NCBI RefSeq assembly: GCF_000720255.1
Contig: NZ_JOJE01000006.1
Span: forward strand, 124,001-188,000
Length of the DNA: 64,000 bases
Source: Streptomyces griseus subsp. griseus
Lineage (GTDB): Bacteria > Actinomycetota > Actinomycetes > Streptomycetales > Streptomycetaceae
Reading direction: 5' to 3'
Shown: positions 17,592 to 27,877 of the stretch, in pieces
Position numbering within the stretch: the stretch's first letter is position 1
Layout of the letters: each line of letters starts with the position of its first letter
Made by a program: the position numbers and the translations under genes
Notes under the pieces: model-generated
Databases searched by the model: none
Told to the model about the DNA's origin: nothing
Seen by the model: the letters and a program-made list of their open reading frames with translations, nothing else

Positions 17592-18239
17592 ATGGCCCGC
17601 GTATCCCAGGAACACCTCGACGCCCGCCGCCGGCAGATCCTCGACGCCGCAGCGCTCTGCTTCGCCCGCAACGGCTTCCACGCCACCTCGATGCAGGACG
17701 TGCTGAAGGAGGCCGACCTCTCCGCGGGGGCGGTCTACCGCTACTTCAGCGGCAAGGAGGAGTTGATCGCCGCGATCGTCGGCGAGGTGCTCGGCGAGGT
17801 CCAGACGGCTTTCGAGGCGGCTGCCCGGCAGAGCCCGCCCCCGCGGCCCGACCAGCTCGTGGCCTCCGTCCTCGGGCGCACCCTCGGCCTGCGCGAGTCT
17901 CTGACCCTCGACGGTGTGCCCGCCTTCCCGCGCCTGGTCGTCCAGGTATGGACGGAGGTCCCGCGCAACGACGAGCTGGCGGCCGTCCTGGGGAAGGGGT
18001 ACGCCGCCGTCCGCGCGGCCTGGACACGGATCGTCGAGGCCTACCAGGAGGAGGGGACGATGCGCCCGGACATCGCCCCGGACCATGTGGCCCGGACGAT
18101 GATCGCCGCCGTCCTGGGCTTCATCGCCCAGCAGTCCCTCTTCGGGCCCGCCCCGGTCGAGGTCCTGCGGGACGGACTGCGCGCCCTGATGAGCGTGCCG
18201 GGCCCGGATCGCGCGTCCGAAGGATCACAGCTCGGTTAA
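17592..18239 (+). CDS. TetR-family transcriptional regulator
   Basis: In this 215-residue repressor the N-terminal DNA-binding region is clear (about 10-55): RRQILDAAALCFARNGFHAT, SMQDVLKEADLSAGAVYRYF, SGKEELIAAIV. The C-terminal ligand domain has several helices. ATG 17592 is the first start after the operators, and the open frame above it runs antisense to the membrane protein. No strong Shine-Dalgarno is seen. It is the likely regulator of the divergent membrane protein. Confidence 0.93.
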   Translation: MARVSQEHLDARRRQILDAAALCFARNGFHATSMQDVLKEADLSAGAVYRYFSGKEELIAAIVGEVLGEVQTAFEAAARQSPPPRPDQLVASVLGRTLGLRESLTLDGVPAFPRLVVQVWTEVPRNDELAAVLGKGYAAVRAAWTRIVEAYQEEGTMRPDIAPDHVARTMIAAVLGFIAQQSLFGPAPVEVLRDGLRALMSVPGPDRASEGSQLG

Positions 18240-18351
18240 CGTGCCTGAAACCCGTTCCAACTAGCCTGCCGATCCATGCCACCAGGGATTTTGCCCCGGG
18301 GCCGCGGCAGCCGGACCCCGCACGGTCCGGAGCGAGGATGTGAGGTGGGAC

Positions 18352-18654
18352 GTGCAACTGACCCCGCACGAGCAAGAGAGGCTGCTGATCCACGTCGCGG
18401 CCGACGTCGCCGAGAAGCGCCGGGCCCGCGGGCTCAGGCTCAACCACCCCGAGGCGATCGCCCTCATCACCTCGCACATCCTCGAAGGCGCGCGTGACGG
18501 CCGTACCGTCGCCGAACTCATGGCCTCCGGACGCAAACTGCTCACCCGGGACGACGTCATGGAGGGCATCCCCGAGATGATTCACGACGTGCAGGTCGAG
18601 GCGACCTTCCCGGACGGCACCAAGCTCGTCACCGTCCACGACCCGATCGTCTGA
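18352..18654 (+). CDS. ureA: Urease subunit gamma
   Basis: UreA is the smallest structural subunit of urease. The 100-residue product begins [20 protein letters not shown] and ends [11 protein letters not shown], which matches full-length gamma subunits. GTG 18352 is chosen over GTG 18340 because GAGGTGGGAC then serves as the ribosome site and the protein has the family length. It is the first gene of ureABCFGD. The promoter must lie between the TetR gene and here, but no clear hexamers were seen. Confidence 0.96.
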   Translation: MQLTPHEQERLLIHVAADVAEKRRARGLRLNHPEAIALITSHILEGARDGRTVAELMASGRKLLTRDDVMEGIPEMIHDVQVEATFPDGTKLVTVHDPIV

Positions 18655-18667
18655 CGGGGAGGCCGCC

Positions 18668-18971
18668 ATGATCCCCGGAGAGATCCTGTTCGCCGAGGGC
18701 CCGATCGTGTACAACGCTGGCCGCGAGGTCACCCGGCTCACCGTCCTCAACGCCGCCGACCGGCCCGTCCAGGTCGGCTCCCACTACCACTTCGCCGAGG
18801 CCAACCCCGGCCTGGAGTTCGACCGCGCCGCAGCGCGCGGCAAGCGGCTGAACGTCGCCGCCGGCACCGCCGTGCGCTTCGAACCCGGGATCCCCGTGGA
18901 CGTTGAACTCGTACCGCTCGCCGGGGCCCGAGTCGTGCCCGGACTGCGCGGGGAGACCGGAGGTGCCCTCG

Positions 18972-18979
<8 letters not shown>
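18668..18979 (+). CDS. ureB: Urease subunit beta
   Basis: This 103-residue beta subunit has the expected motifs [28 protein letters not shown] and GTAVRFEPG. With UreA and UreC it builds the trimer of trimers. It lies 13 bases after ureA and overlaps the ureC start by 8 bases, so its translation is coupled to ureC. Confidence 0.97.
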
Positions 18980-20774
<1,795 letters not shown>

Positions 20775-20776
20775 CG

Positions 20777-21451
20777 ATGAGCAGGGCAGCGCTCCTCGTT
20801 CTGGCCGACGGCCGCTTTCCCGCCGGGGGGCACGCGCACTCCGGCGGGGCGGAGGAGGCCGTCAAGGCGGGGCGGATCACCGGTGCGGCGAGCCTGGAGG
20901 CGTTCTGCCGTGGGCGGCTGCACACGGTGGGGCTGGTCGGGGCGGCGCTCGCCGCGGCCGCCGCGGCCGGAGCGGATCCGGTGGAACTGGACGCGGCCGC
21001 GGACGCCCGGACGCCGTCGCCGGCGCTGCGGGGCGCCGCGCGCAGGCTGGGCCGACAGCTGATGCGGGCCGCTCGGGCGGCCTGGCCGAGCGATGAACTG
21101 GACGCTCTGGCGGGGGAGTTCCCCAAGGGGGCCCATCAGCCGGTGGTGCTGGGGGTGACCGCGCGGGCGGCCGGGCTGGGGGCGCAGGACGCGGCGTACT
21201 GCGCGGCGTACGAGAGCGTGAGCGGGCCGGCGACGGCGGTGGTGCGGTTGCTGAGTCTGGATCCCTTCGAGGCGACAGGGGTGTTGGCCCGGCTGGCGCC
21301 GGAGCTGGATCTGATGGTCGACCGGGCGGTGGCGGCGGGGAGGGCCGTGCCGGGGGAGGGGGTCGATGTGTTGCCGGCGGCTTCCGGGCCGCTGCTGGAG
21401 ATCGGGGCAGAGGCGCACGCGGGGTGGCCTGTGCGGTTGTTCGCGTCGTAG
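20777..21451 (+). CDS. ureF: Urease accessory protein UreF
   Basis: UreF joins UreD and UreG in the complex that loads nickel into UreC. The 224-residue helical protein has LADGRFPAGGHAHSGGAEEA, the UreF N-terminal hallmark, and LAPELDLMVDRAV near the end. ATG 20777 fits the family start. An in-frame GTG upstream lies within the repeat array and is less likely. With no ribosome site of its own it probably depends on translation arriving through the micro-ORF chain from ureC. Confidence 0.94.
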   Translation: MSRAALLVLADGRFPAGGHAHSGGAEEAVKAGRITGAASLEAFCRGRLHTVGLVGAALAAAAAAGADPVELDAAADARTPSPALRGAARRLGRQLMRAARAAWPSDELDALAGEFPKGAHQPVVLGVTARAAGLGAQDAAYCAAYESVSGPATAVVRLLSLDPFEATGVLARLAPELDLMVDRAVAAGRAVPGEGVDVLPAASGPLLEIGAEAHAGWPVRLFAS

Positions 21452-21503
21452 ACCTCGTCAAAGCTGACGTTCACAGAGCTTGGCTGAATCAGGAGCCGTA
21501 ATC

Positions 21504-22181
21504 ATGCATCTCGACCACGCCCACTCCGCGCCGTCCGCAGTCAGTGCCGACGCACAGCGCCCCGATGGCACGCGCCGTGCCCTGCGGATCGGGCTCGGTG
21601 GGCCGGTGGGGTCCGGTAAGACGGCCACCGTGGCCGCGCTCTGCCGGGCCCTGCGCGACCAGTTCTCGCTCGCCGTCGTCACCAATGACATCTACACGCG
21701 CGAGGACGCCGAGTTCCTGCTCCGGGAGGCGGTGCTGCCGCCCGAGCGGATCGCGGCGGTGGAGACGGGGGCGTGCCCGCACACCGCGATCCGGGACGAC
21801 ATCTCGGCGAACCTGGAGGCCGTGGAGGATCTGGAGGACGAGGTGGGGCCGCTGGACCTCGTACTCGTCGAGTCCGGTGGTGACAACCTCACCGCGACCT
21901 TCTCCAAGGGGCTGGTCGACGCACAGATCTTCGTGATCGACGTGGCGGGCGGCGACGACATCCCGCGCAAGGGCGGGCCGGGGGTCACCACGGCCGACCT
22001 GCTCGTGGTGAACAAGACCGACCTCGCCCCGTACGTCGGCTCGGACCTGGCCCGGATGGCGGCCGACGCCAAGGCACAGCGGGCCGAACTGCCGGTCGTC
22101 TTCCAGTCCTTGCGGAGCGAGGCCGGGGTGGCGGACGTCTCCGCGTGGGTGCGGGCGCGGCTCGCCGCGTGGACGGCGTGA
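21504..22181 (+). CDS. ureG: Urease accessory GTPase UreG
   Basis: UreG is the SIMIBI GTPase that drives nickel insertion. The 225-residue protein shows a His-containing N-terminus (MHLDHAHS), P-loop [10 protein letters not shown], the metal-binding CPH motif in [21 protein letters not shown] and the guanine-specific NKTDL. AGGAG lies 8 bases before ATG 21504. No ureE is present in this cluster, so UreG or UreF-UreD must receive nickel directly, as in other actinobacteria. Confidence 0.97.
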   Translation: MHLDHAHSAPSAVSADAQRPDGTRRALRIGLGGPVGSGKTATVAALCRALRDQFSLAVVTNDIYTREDAEFLLREAVLPPERIAAVETGACPHTAIRDDISANLEAVEDLEDEVGPLDLVLVESGGDNLTATFSKGLVDAQIFVIDVAGGDDIPRKGGPGVTTADLLVVNKTDLAPYVGSDLARMAADAKAQRAELPVVFQSLRSEAGVADVSAWVRARLAAWTA

Positions 22182-22936
22182 CGGTGAGCGGGGTCCGGGC
22201 CACCGCACGGATCCGCGCACGCGGCGACGGGCGGGGCGGTACGTCGCTGCCCGTGCTGGAGGGGGAGGGGCCGCTGGCGCTGCGGCGCACGCGGGGGAGC
22301 GGTGCCGAGGCGCGGGTCGTGCTGGTCGGCGCGATGAGCGGGCCGCTCGGCGGGGACCACTTCGCGGTGGAAGCGGAGGTGGAGGAGGGGGCCAGGCTGC
22401 GGGTCGGGTCGGCCGCCGCCACCATCGCGCTGCCGGGCCAGGCGAAGAGTGAGGCACGCTACGACGTGCGGCTCACCGTCGCCGACGGGGGTGAACTGCT
22501 CTGGCTGCCCGAGCCGTTGATCTCGGCCGGGGGCAGCGAGCTGTACGTCACCACGCGCGTCGAGCTCGCCGCCACGGCGCGGCTCGTGCTGCGCGAGGAG
22601 CAGGTGCTCGGCCGGGTCGGCGAGGAACCGGGGCGGCTCGGCAGCAGGCTCACCGTGCGGGTGGCCGGGCGCACGGTCCTGGACCAGGAGCTGGCCTGCG
22701 GGCCGGGCGCACCGGCCGGCTGGGACGGGCCCGCGGTGCTGGCGGGACGGCGCGCCGTCGGACAACTCGTAGTCGTACGGTCAAAGTTCACCACGCATCC
22801 GGTGACGGCGCGGATCGTCGGCGAGTACGCCGCCGTGATGCCGCTCGCGGGGCCGGCCGCGCTGGTGAGCGCCGTCGCGCCGGACGGGCTGCTGCTGCGA
22901 CGGGTACTGGACGAGGCGTTGGCGGAACTCGGCTGA
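22178..22936 (+). CDS. ureD: Urease accessory protein UreD
   Basis: UreD (UreH) is the scaffold that binds apo-urease and lets UreF-UreG deliver nickel. The 252-residue beta-rich protein has [20 protein letters not shown], then [16 protein letters not shown], typical of the family. The start is placed at GTG 22178, which overlaps the ureG stop as GTGA. A GTG at 22184 is also possible. It is the last gene of the urease operon. Confidence 0.93.
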   Translation: MTVSGVRATARIRARGDGRGGTSLPVLEGEGPLALRRTRGSGAEARVVLVGAMSGPLGGDHFAVEAEVEEGARLRVGSAAATIALPGQAKSEARYDVRLTVADGGELLWLPEPLISAGGSELYVTTRVELAATARLVLREEQVLGRVGEEPGRLGSRLTVRVAGRTVLDQELACGPGAPAGWDGPAVLAGRRAVGQLVVVRSKFTTHPVTARIVGEYAAVMPLAGPAALVSAVAPDGLLLRRVLDEALAELG

Positions 22937-23077
22937 CAGCACATCAGTATCCGATGCGCGGTGCTTGACGCTCCGGTTATCGGATTGGCAAAGAAGGTCA
23001 ACAAACCCTGTTCTCAGGGTCCTCACAGTCGAGAGGATCCCCGTACCTGTCAACACGAGGTATGGGGAGGGGCCCAC

Positions 23078-24673
23078 TTGAGGGACATCAGCGCGAACAG
23101 GCGTACGACCGCGCTCGGTTCGGCCGGAGCGATCGTCGCGGCGACGCTCATAGCCGGCGCGTTCGCCGCGCCCACGGCGAACGCGCAGAGCAAGCCCGGG
23201 CAGGACCGCGAGGCCCGGGGCGCCGCCATCGCCGCGGCACGGGCCGCGAAGGCGGGCATCGACTGGCAGGACTGTCCCGCCGACTGGGGCCTGGAGAAGC
23301 CGATCCAGTGCGGCTGGGTCTCCGTTCCGCTCGACTACGCCAAGCCCAACGGCAAGCAGATCAAGATCGCGGTCGACCGCGTCGGCAACACCGGGACGAA
23401 GCAGGAGCGTCAGGGCGCGCTCGTCTACAACCCCGGCGGCCCCGGCGCCTCCGGGATGCGCTTCCCGCGCCGGGTCACCACCAAGGCCCCCGTGTGGGCG
23501 AAGGTGGCCAAGGCCTACGACTTCGTGGGCTTCGACCCGCGCGGTGTCGGTCACTCGGCGCCCATCTCCTGCGTCGACCCGCAGGAGTTCGTCAAGGCGC
23601 CCAAGGCCGACCCGGTCCCGGACAGCGAGGCCGACAAACGCGCCCAGCGCAAGCTGGCCCGCGAGTACGCCGAGGGCTGCCAGGAGCGCAGCGGCGCGAT
23701 GCTGCCGCACATGACCACGCCGAACAGCGCGCGCGACCTGGACGTCATCCGGGCCGCCCTGGGCGAGAAGAAGCTGAACTTCCTCGGCGTCTCCTACGGC
23801 ACCTACTTCGGCGCCGTCTACGGCACGCTCTTCCCCGGTCACGTCCGCCGCATGATCGTGGACAGCGTGGTCAACCCGTCCCGGGAGAAGGTCTGGTACC
23901 AGGCCAACCTCGACCAGGACGTCGCGTTCGAGGGCCGCTGGAAGGACTGGCAGGACTGGGTCGCCGCGAACGACGCCACCTACCACCTCGGCACCACTCG
24001 CGCCGCCGTCCAGGCGAAGTGGCTCGAGCTGCGCGCCACCGCGAAGAAGAACCCGATCGGCGGGCTCATCGGCCCGGCCGAGCTGATCTCCTTCTTCCAG
24101 AGCGCCCCCTACTACGACTCCTCGTGGGCCTCCGTCGCGTCGGTCTTCAGCAAGTACGTCGCCGGTGACACCCAGGCGCTCGTCGACGCGGCCGCACCGG
24201 ACCTCAGCGACACCGCGGGCAACGCGTCCTCGGAGAACGGCAACGCCGTCTACACCGCCGTCGAGTGCGTGGACGCCAAGTGGCCCACCAGCTGGCGGAA
24301 GTGGGACCGCGACAACACGCGGCTCCACAAGGACCACCCCTTCATGACCTGGGCCAACGCATGGATGAACCTGCCGTGCGCGACCTGGTCCGCCAAGCAG
24401 CAGACGCCGCTGAACGTCAAGACGCACAAGGGCCTGCCGCCCGTGCTGATCGTGCAGTCCGAGCGTGACGCGGCCACCCCGTACGAGGGTGCCGTGGAAC
24501 TGCACAAGCGCTTCAAGGGCTCTCGTCTGATCACCGAGAAGAACGCGGGCTCCCACGGCGTCACCGGCCTGGTCAACCCCTGCGTCAACGACCGGGTGGA
24601 CACCTACCTGCTCACCGGCAAGCTGGACACCGCCGACGTGACCTGCGCACCGCACGCCACGCCGAAGCCGTAA
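23078..24673 (+). CDS. Secreted tripeptidyl aminopeptidase (S33 alpha/beta hydrolase)
   Basis: The 531-residue enzyme would remove tripeptides from secreted proteins, like the Tap/Slp peptidases of Streptomyces. A signal peptide covers about residues 1-37 (IVAATLIAGAFAAPTANA). The oxyanion NPGGPGASG, nucleophile GVSYGTYFG, the Asp in SERDAATPY and His in AGSHGV form the active site, followed by the C-terminal domain closed by Cys residues. The start is TTG 23078 with GGGGAGGGGCCC upstream; the open frame above has no signal sequence. A strong hairpin terminator follows. Confidence 0.93.
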   Translation: MRDISANRRTTALGSAGAIVAATLIAGAFAAPTANAQSKPGQDREARGAAIAAARAAKAGIDWQDCPADWGLEKPIQCGWVSVPLDYAKPNGKQIKIAVDRVGNTGTKQERQGALVYNPGGPGASGMRFPRRVTTKAPVWAKVAKAYDFVGFDPRGVGHSAPISCVDPQEFVKAPKADPVPDSEADKRAQRKLAREYAEGCQERSGAMLPHMTTPNSARDLDVIRAALGEKKLNFLGVSYGTYFGAVYGTLFPGHVRRMIVDSVVNPSREKVWYQANLDQDVAFEGRWKDWQDWVAANDATYHLGTTRAAVQAKWLELRATAKKNPIGGLIGPAELISFFQSAPYYDSSWASVASVFSKYVAGDTQALVDAAAPDLSDTAGNASSENGNAVYTAVECVDAKWPTSWRKWDRDNTRLHKDHPFMTWANAWMNLPCATWSAKQQTPLNVKTHKGLPPVLIVQSERDAATPYEGAVELHKRFKGSRLITEKNAGSHGVTGLVNPCVNDRVDTYLLTGKLDTADVTCAPHATPKP

Positions 24674-24700
24674 CCCACGCCGGGTCGACAGCGACGACAG

Positions 24701-24733
24701 TGAGGGGCGGCCGGTCGCACCGGCCGCCCCTCA
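24701..24733. terminator. Strong bidirectional terminator
   Basis: A perfect 15-bp stem, TGAGGGGCGGCCGGT with its complement, closes a CGC loop. It lies between the convergent aminopeptidase and acyltransferase genes. Confidence 0.9.
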
Positions 24734-24755
24734 CTTCCCTGTGCCCGAGCGATCC

Positions 24756-25478
24756 TCAACTCAGCGGCATCCGGGGGAACTTGCGGGCCTTCTCCTTGGC
24801 CGCGGCCTCCTCCGCCTTGACCACGGCCGCGTACTGGTCGACGTACTCCTGCTCCGAGAGGGACAGGATCGCGTACATGATCTCGTCGGTGACCGCGCGC
24901 AGGATGGCCTTCTCGTTCTCCATGCCCTCGTAGCGGGAGAAGTCCAGGGGCTTGCCGAAGCGGATCGCCACCGGGTGGACGTTGGGGATGACCTTGCCCG
25001 GCGGCTGCGCCTCGAAGGTGCCGATCATCGCGCAGGGGATCACCGGAACCCCCGCCTTGAGGGCCATCACCGCGACCCCGACCTTGCCCTTGTAGAGGCG
25101 GCCGTCGTGCGAGCGGGTGCCCTCCGGGTAGATGCCGAGCAACTCGTCCTTGCTCAGCACGCCCAGTCCCTCCCGGATCGCCGCCTGGCCCGCGTCCTTG
25201 CCGGAACGGTCGACCGGGATCTGCCCGGCGCTGCGGAAGAACGTCGCGGTCAGCCGGCCCTTGATGCCCGGGCCGGTGAAGTACTCCGCCTTCGCCAGGA
25301 AGGTGATGCGCCGCTTCAGGATCGCGGGCATCAGGAAGTGGTCGGAGAACGACAGGTGGTTGCCCGCGACGATGGCCGCACCCGACTCCGGCACGTGCTC
25401 CAAGCCTTCTATCCGGGGCCGGAAGACCAGTCTCAACAGCGGGCCCAGAAAGACGTACTTGAGCAGGTAGTAGAACAC
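24756..25478 (-). CDS. 1-acylglycerol-3-phosphate O-acyltransferase (PlsC-like)
   Basis: This 240-residue membrane-associated acyltransferase would make phosphatidic acid from lysophosphatidate. The HX4D motif is in GNHLSFSDHF, and the substrate-binding motif in YPEGTRSHDG; GVPVIPCAMIG follows. An N-terminal amphipathic or membrane helix (FYYLLKYVFLGPLL) anchors it. The start is GTG 25478 with GAGGAGCGAGCC in front, and the longer frame upstream carries no family sequence. The C-terminus is rich in Ala, Glu and Lys. It is the last clearly conserved gene before the decayed stretch. Confidence 0.92.
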   Translation of the reverse strand: MFYYLLKYVFLGPLLRLVFRPRIEGLEHVPESGAAIVAGNHLSFSDHFLMPAILKRRITFLAKAEYFTGPGIKGRLTATFFRSAGQIPVDRSGKDAGQAAIREGLGVLSKDELLGIYPEGTRSHDGRLYKGKVGVAVMALKAGVPVIPCAMIGTFEAQPPGKVIPNVHPVAIRFGKPLDFSRYEGMENEKAILRAVTDEIMYAILSLSEQEYVDQYAAVVKAEEAAAKEKARKFPRMPLS

Positions 25479-25974
25479 GGCTCGCTCCTCACTCCACCGG
25501 CTCCCCCAGGAAGCGGCATTTTCGCAGTGCAACCCAGGTATCGCGGGCATAGGATGATGTGCACCTGTCGTCATCTGTAGCCATCTTCGGGCGGTCTCAT
25601 GCTGACCCTTTGCCCAGTTGGCCGATGGGTGGTCAGGACCTGGCGTGCGTGGTCGAGTGGGTCGAGTCCGACAGGCGCTGGTGCACCAGAAGAGTGTTTC
25701 GTTTCTCGTCATGATGACCATCGATCGTGGGACGTCCTCAGTGGTTCTGACGCGCTCAGACGCAACGAGGCTCGGCGTCCTCTACAGGACTCACCGTGTG
25801 CAGCACCAGCGTACTGGCTCGTCTGTACTCCCCGCCCCCTCTGACCGGCTGGCTTGCCGCTACGAGCAAGGGTCGCGAAATCGCCTTCGGACATCCGTTG
25901 GCTCGGCAGTCACTGGGTACTGTGTCGGCAACCGCGGAACAGGTTTTCCACACCCTTGAATCCCCGGGAGTCCG
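25479..25974. other. No supported gene; likely promoter and decayed sequence
   Basis: About 500 bases lie between the acyltransferase start and the first recognisable gene remnant. Open frames on both strands lack any motif I know and no ribosome site stands out. The base composition is less GC-rich than the surroundings, which fits degraded or acquired DNA. Confidence 0.4.
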
Positions 25975-26180
25975 TGGAAGGGGCCGAAGCCGGCGAAACC
26001 GGCGTTGTTGATCACGCTGGTGACGTGCACGCCGAGTTGCTCCAGATGCCCCATCAGCGCCTCCCCGGGGTTGCCGGTGGCCAGGTTCCTCGCCGGCACG
26101 TGCACCTGGCCGGACTCCAGGGCGGCCCGCGCCACGGCCCGGGAGCGGTCGCCGCGCACCGCCGTCACGTCCCATTCCTC
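25975..26180 (-). pseudogene. Fragment of a short-chain dehydrogenase/reductase
   Basis: Read on the minus strand the frame gives RSRAVARAALESGQVHVPAR, then GEALMGHLEQLGVHVTSVIN followed by NAGFAGFGPFHG. The NNAG motif and its surroundings are the middle of an SDR of the type that handles acyl or keto substrates. The cofactor glycine motif and the YxxxK active site are both missing, and no start or stop fits. It is a remnant of a gene of about 250 codons. Confidence 0.7.
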
Positions 26181-26195
26181 CGTGGAGGACCGATG

Positions 26196-26480
26196 TCCAA
26201 GTCCGGTATCCGCTTGGAAGCTGCGGGCCGCGGTGAACGCGGGCACGCGCTCTGTCTGTCCAAGACGGACGGGATGAACCTGGCGAACTTCGCCGCCGAT
26301 GGACTGCTGACCGATATCAGCAAGGTCGCGGCCGAGTACAAGGGCGCGTACACGGTCGCCGCGTGGAAAGCGGTCAGCCCCGGTGGCACCACCTCCGGCA
26401 TCCCGATGGGGTCGGCGCCGCTGTTCACCGCCTACCGTGCGGACCTGTTCCAGAAATGCGGGATCGAGGCCCCGAGAGAG
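26196..26480 (+). pseudogene. Fragment of a sugar-ABC extracellular solute-binding protein
   Basis: The frame reads FAADGLLTDISKVAAEYKGA, then AAWKAVSPGGTTSGIPMGSA followed by FTAYRADLFQKCGIEAP. This matches the central part of family-1 sugar-binding proteins (typically GKVYGIP, YRKDLFDKYGI). The signal peptide, lipobox and both ends are missing. After about 26480 the frame continues in sequence without homology. It is not a piece of the intact binding protein at 35119-36429, whose matching segment differs. Confidence 0.7.
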
Positions 26481-26746
26481 CGGAATCCCTCTCAGGGAGG
26501 TGGTGCCGGCGACTGTCCGCAGTGAGAAGCCCCGGCCCGGCCGACCGGGAGCCCATGCCGGACCTGAATGGGAAGACGGCGACGCCATACGCCCGCGTAC
26601 GCCATCGAGGACGCCGCTCCCGAGCAGAGATCCTCGGCGTGGTCCGCGAGGGCGCGTCAATGCGGGTGATGCCCAGCCTTCGCCGTCCTGTCGAACCCCT
26701 TGCGGCCTGCTGGGTTTCTTTGCGAGACCAACCTTATGCTGCCGTC

Positions 26747-27244
26747 ATGAGGCGCACATCCTTCGCACACTGGCCCTGCTCGATCGCGCGCACCATGGAC
26801 CTGCTGGGGGACTGGTGGACACCGCTGGTGCTGCGAGAGGCCTTCTACGGGATCACGCGGTTCGACGCGTTCCAGGAATCCCTCGGCGTCGCACGCAACA
26901 CACTGACCGACCGCTTGCGGAGGCTCGTCGACGAGGGGCTGCTGGAGAAGCAGCCCTACCAGACCGACCCGGTGCGCCACGACTACGTCCTCACCGAGAA
27001 GGGGCGCGACTTCTACAGCGTGCTGCTGGCGATGAACCGGTGGGGGGATCGCTGGCTGGCCGGTGAGGCGGGTCCGCCCGTGACGAACTACCACGACGTC
27101 TGCGGCCGGGAGAGTCACGCCGAGGTGGTGTGCGCCGCCTGCGGCGAGCCGATGACCGCCGAAAACACCCATCCGAGGATGGGGCCGGGCTATCCGCCGC
27201 GCCTGGCCGAGCGACCGGACGTGAAGGAGCGGTTCGCCGGCTGA
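26747..27244 (+). CDS. HxlR-family transcriptional regulator
   Basis: The 165-residue winged-helix regulator begins with the HxlR signature around a cysteine: HWPCSIARTMDLLGDWWTPL, then FDAFQESLGVARNTLTDRL. The wing is in HDYVLTEKGRDFY. A short Cys pair, CAACG, sits in the C-terminal extension (about 135) and may bind a metal or sense redox change. ATG 26747 has no Shine-Dalgarno, and TTATGC lies about 8 bases upstream, so it is probably leaderless. It is followed on the same strand by the SRPBCC and luciferase-like genes, likely its targets. Confidence 0.9.
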   Translation: MRRTSFAHWPCSIARTMDLLGDWWTPLVLREAFYGITRFDAFQESLGVARNTLTDRLRRLVDEGLLEKQPYQTDPVRHDYVLTEKGRDFYSVLLAMNRWGDRWLAGEAGPPVTNYHDVCGRESHAEVVCAACGEPMTAENTHPRMGPGYPPRLAERPDVKERFAG

Positions 27245-27274
27245 CCGAGGGACCCGGCGATGCGCCGCACACGC

Positions 27275-27303
27275 TTGACAAGTGAGTCTACCTACACAAC
27301 TTT
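27275..27303 (+). promoter_or_regulatory. Possible promoter of the SRPBCC-oxidoreductase pair
   Basis: TTGACA at 27275-27280 is a consensus -35. AACTTT (27298-27303) stands 17 bases further on as a weak -10. The stretch between is unusually AT-rich for this window and is flanked by AAGT and ACTT arms, a possible HxlR-binding site. Confidence 0.4.
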
Positions 27304-27352
27304 AATGGTCAGGCTGGGTTCTAGGTCTGCCGTACTGATGAGGAGGCCGGGC

Positions 27353-27877
27353 GTGGAGTGGACGGGCGCGTGCTATGCCGACAAGCCGACGGTGGAGGTG
27401 CCGATCTGGATCGCTGCCCTGCCCGATCGGGTGTGGGAGCTGGTGTCCGACATCGAACTGATGCCGCGCCTGAGCTCCGAGTTGCAGGCGGTGGAGTGGC
27501 TGGACGGAGGCACGGGACCCGCGCTGGGGGCACGCTTCGTGGGCCGGAGCGAGCATGAGGCGTTCGGCGATTGGGCCACCACGTCCCACATCGTCGAGTA
27601 CGAGCCCCTGAGGGTATTCGCCTGGGCGGTCGGGGATCCGCAGTACCCGTCAGCGATCTGGCGGTTCAGACTCGAACCGCAGAACGGCGGCACGTTGCTG
27701 CGGCAGTGGATGCAGATGGGGCCGGGCCGCTCGGGCCTCTCCTTCGCCATCGACCGTATGCCGGAGAAGGAGCAGAAGATCGTCTTCGTGCGAATGCGGG
27801 AGTTCGAAAGCAACATGGCCACCACCCTTGAGGCGATCAAGAAGCTGGCCGAAGAGCCCGGAAAGGCGCGTGTCTGA
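27353..27877 (+). CDS. SRPBCC-family (polyketide cyclase/dehydrase-like) protein
   Basis: This 174-residue START/Bet v1-like hydrophobic-pocket protein shows VPIWIAALPDRVWELVSDIE, the usual first strand and helix, then GARFVGRSEHEAFGDWATTS and WRFRLEPQNGGTLLRQWM. GTG 27353 is preceded by GAGGAGG at ideal spacing; two upstream ATGs lack it. Its stop overlaps the next start as TGATG. Members bind lipids or aromatic substrates. Beside a luciferase-like oxidoreductase it may bind or cyclise the same substrate. Confidence 0.85.
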   Translation: MEWTGACYADKPTVEVPIWIAALPDRVWELVSDIELMPRLSSELQAVEWLDGGTGPALGARFVGRSEHEAFGDWATTSHIVEYEPLRVFAWAVGDPQYPSAIWRFRLEPQNGGTLLRQWMQMGPGRSGLSFAIDRMPEKEQKIVFVRMREFESNMATTLEAIKKLAEEPGKARV

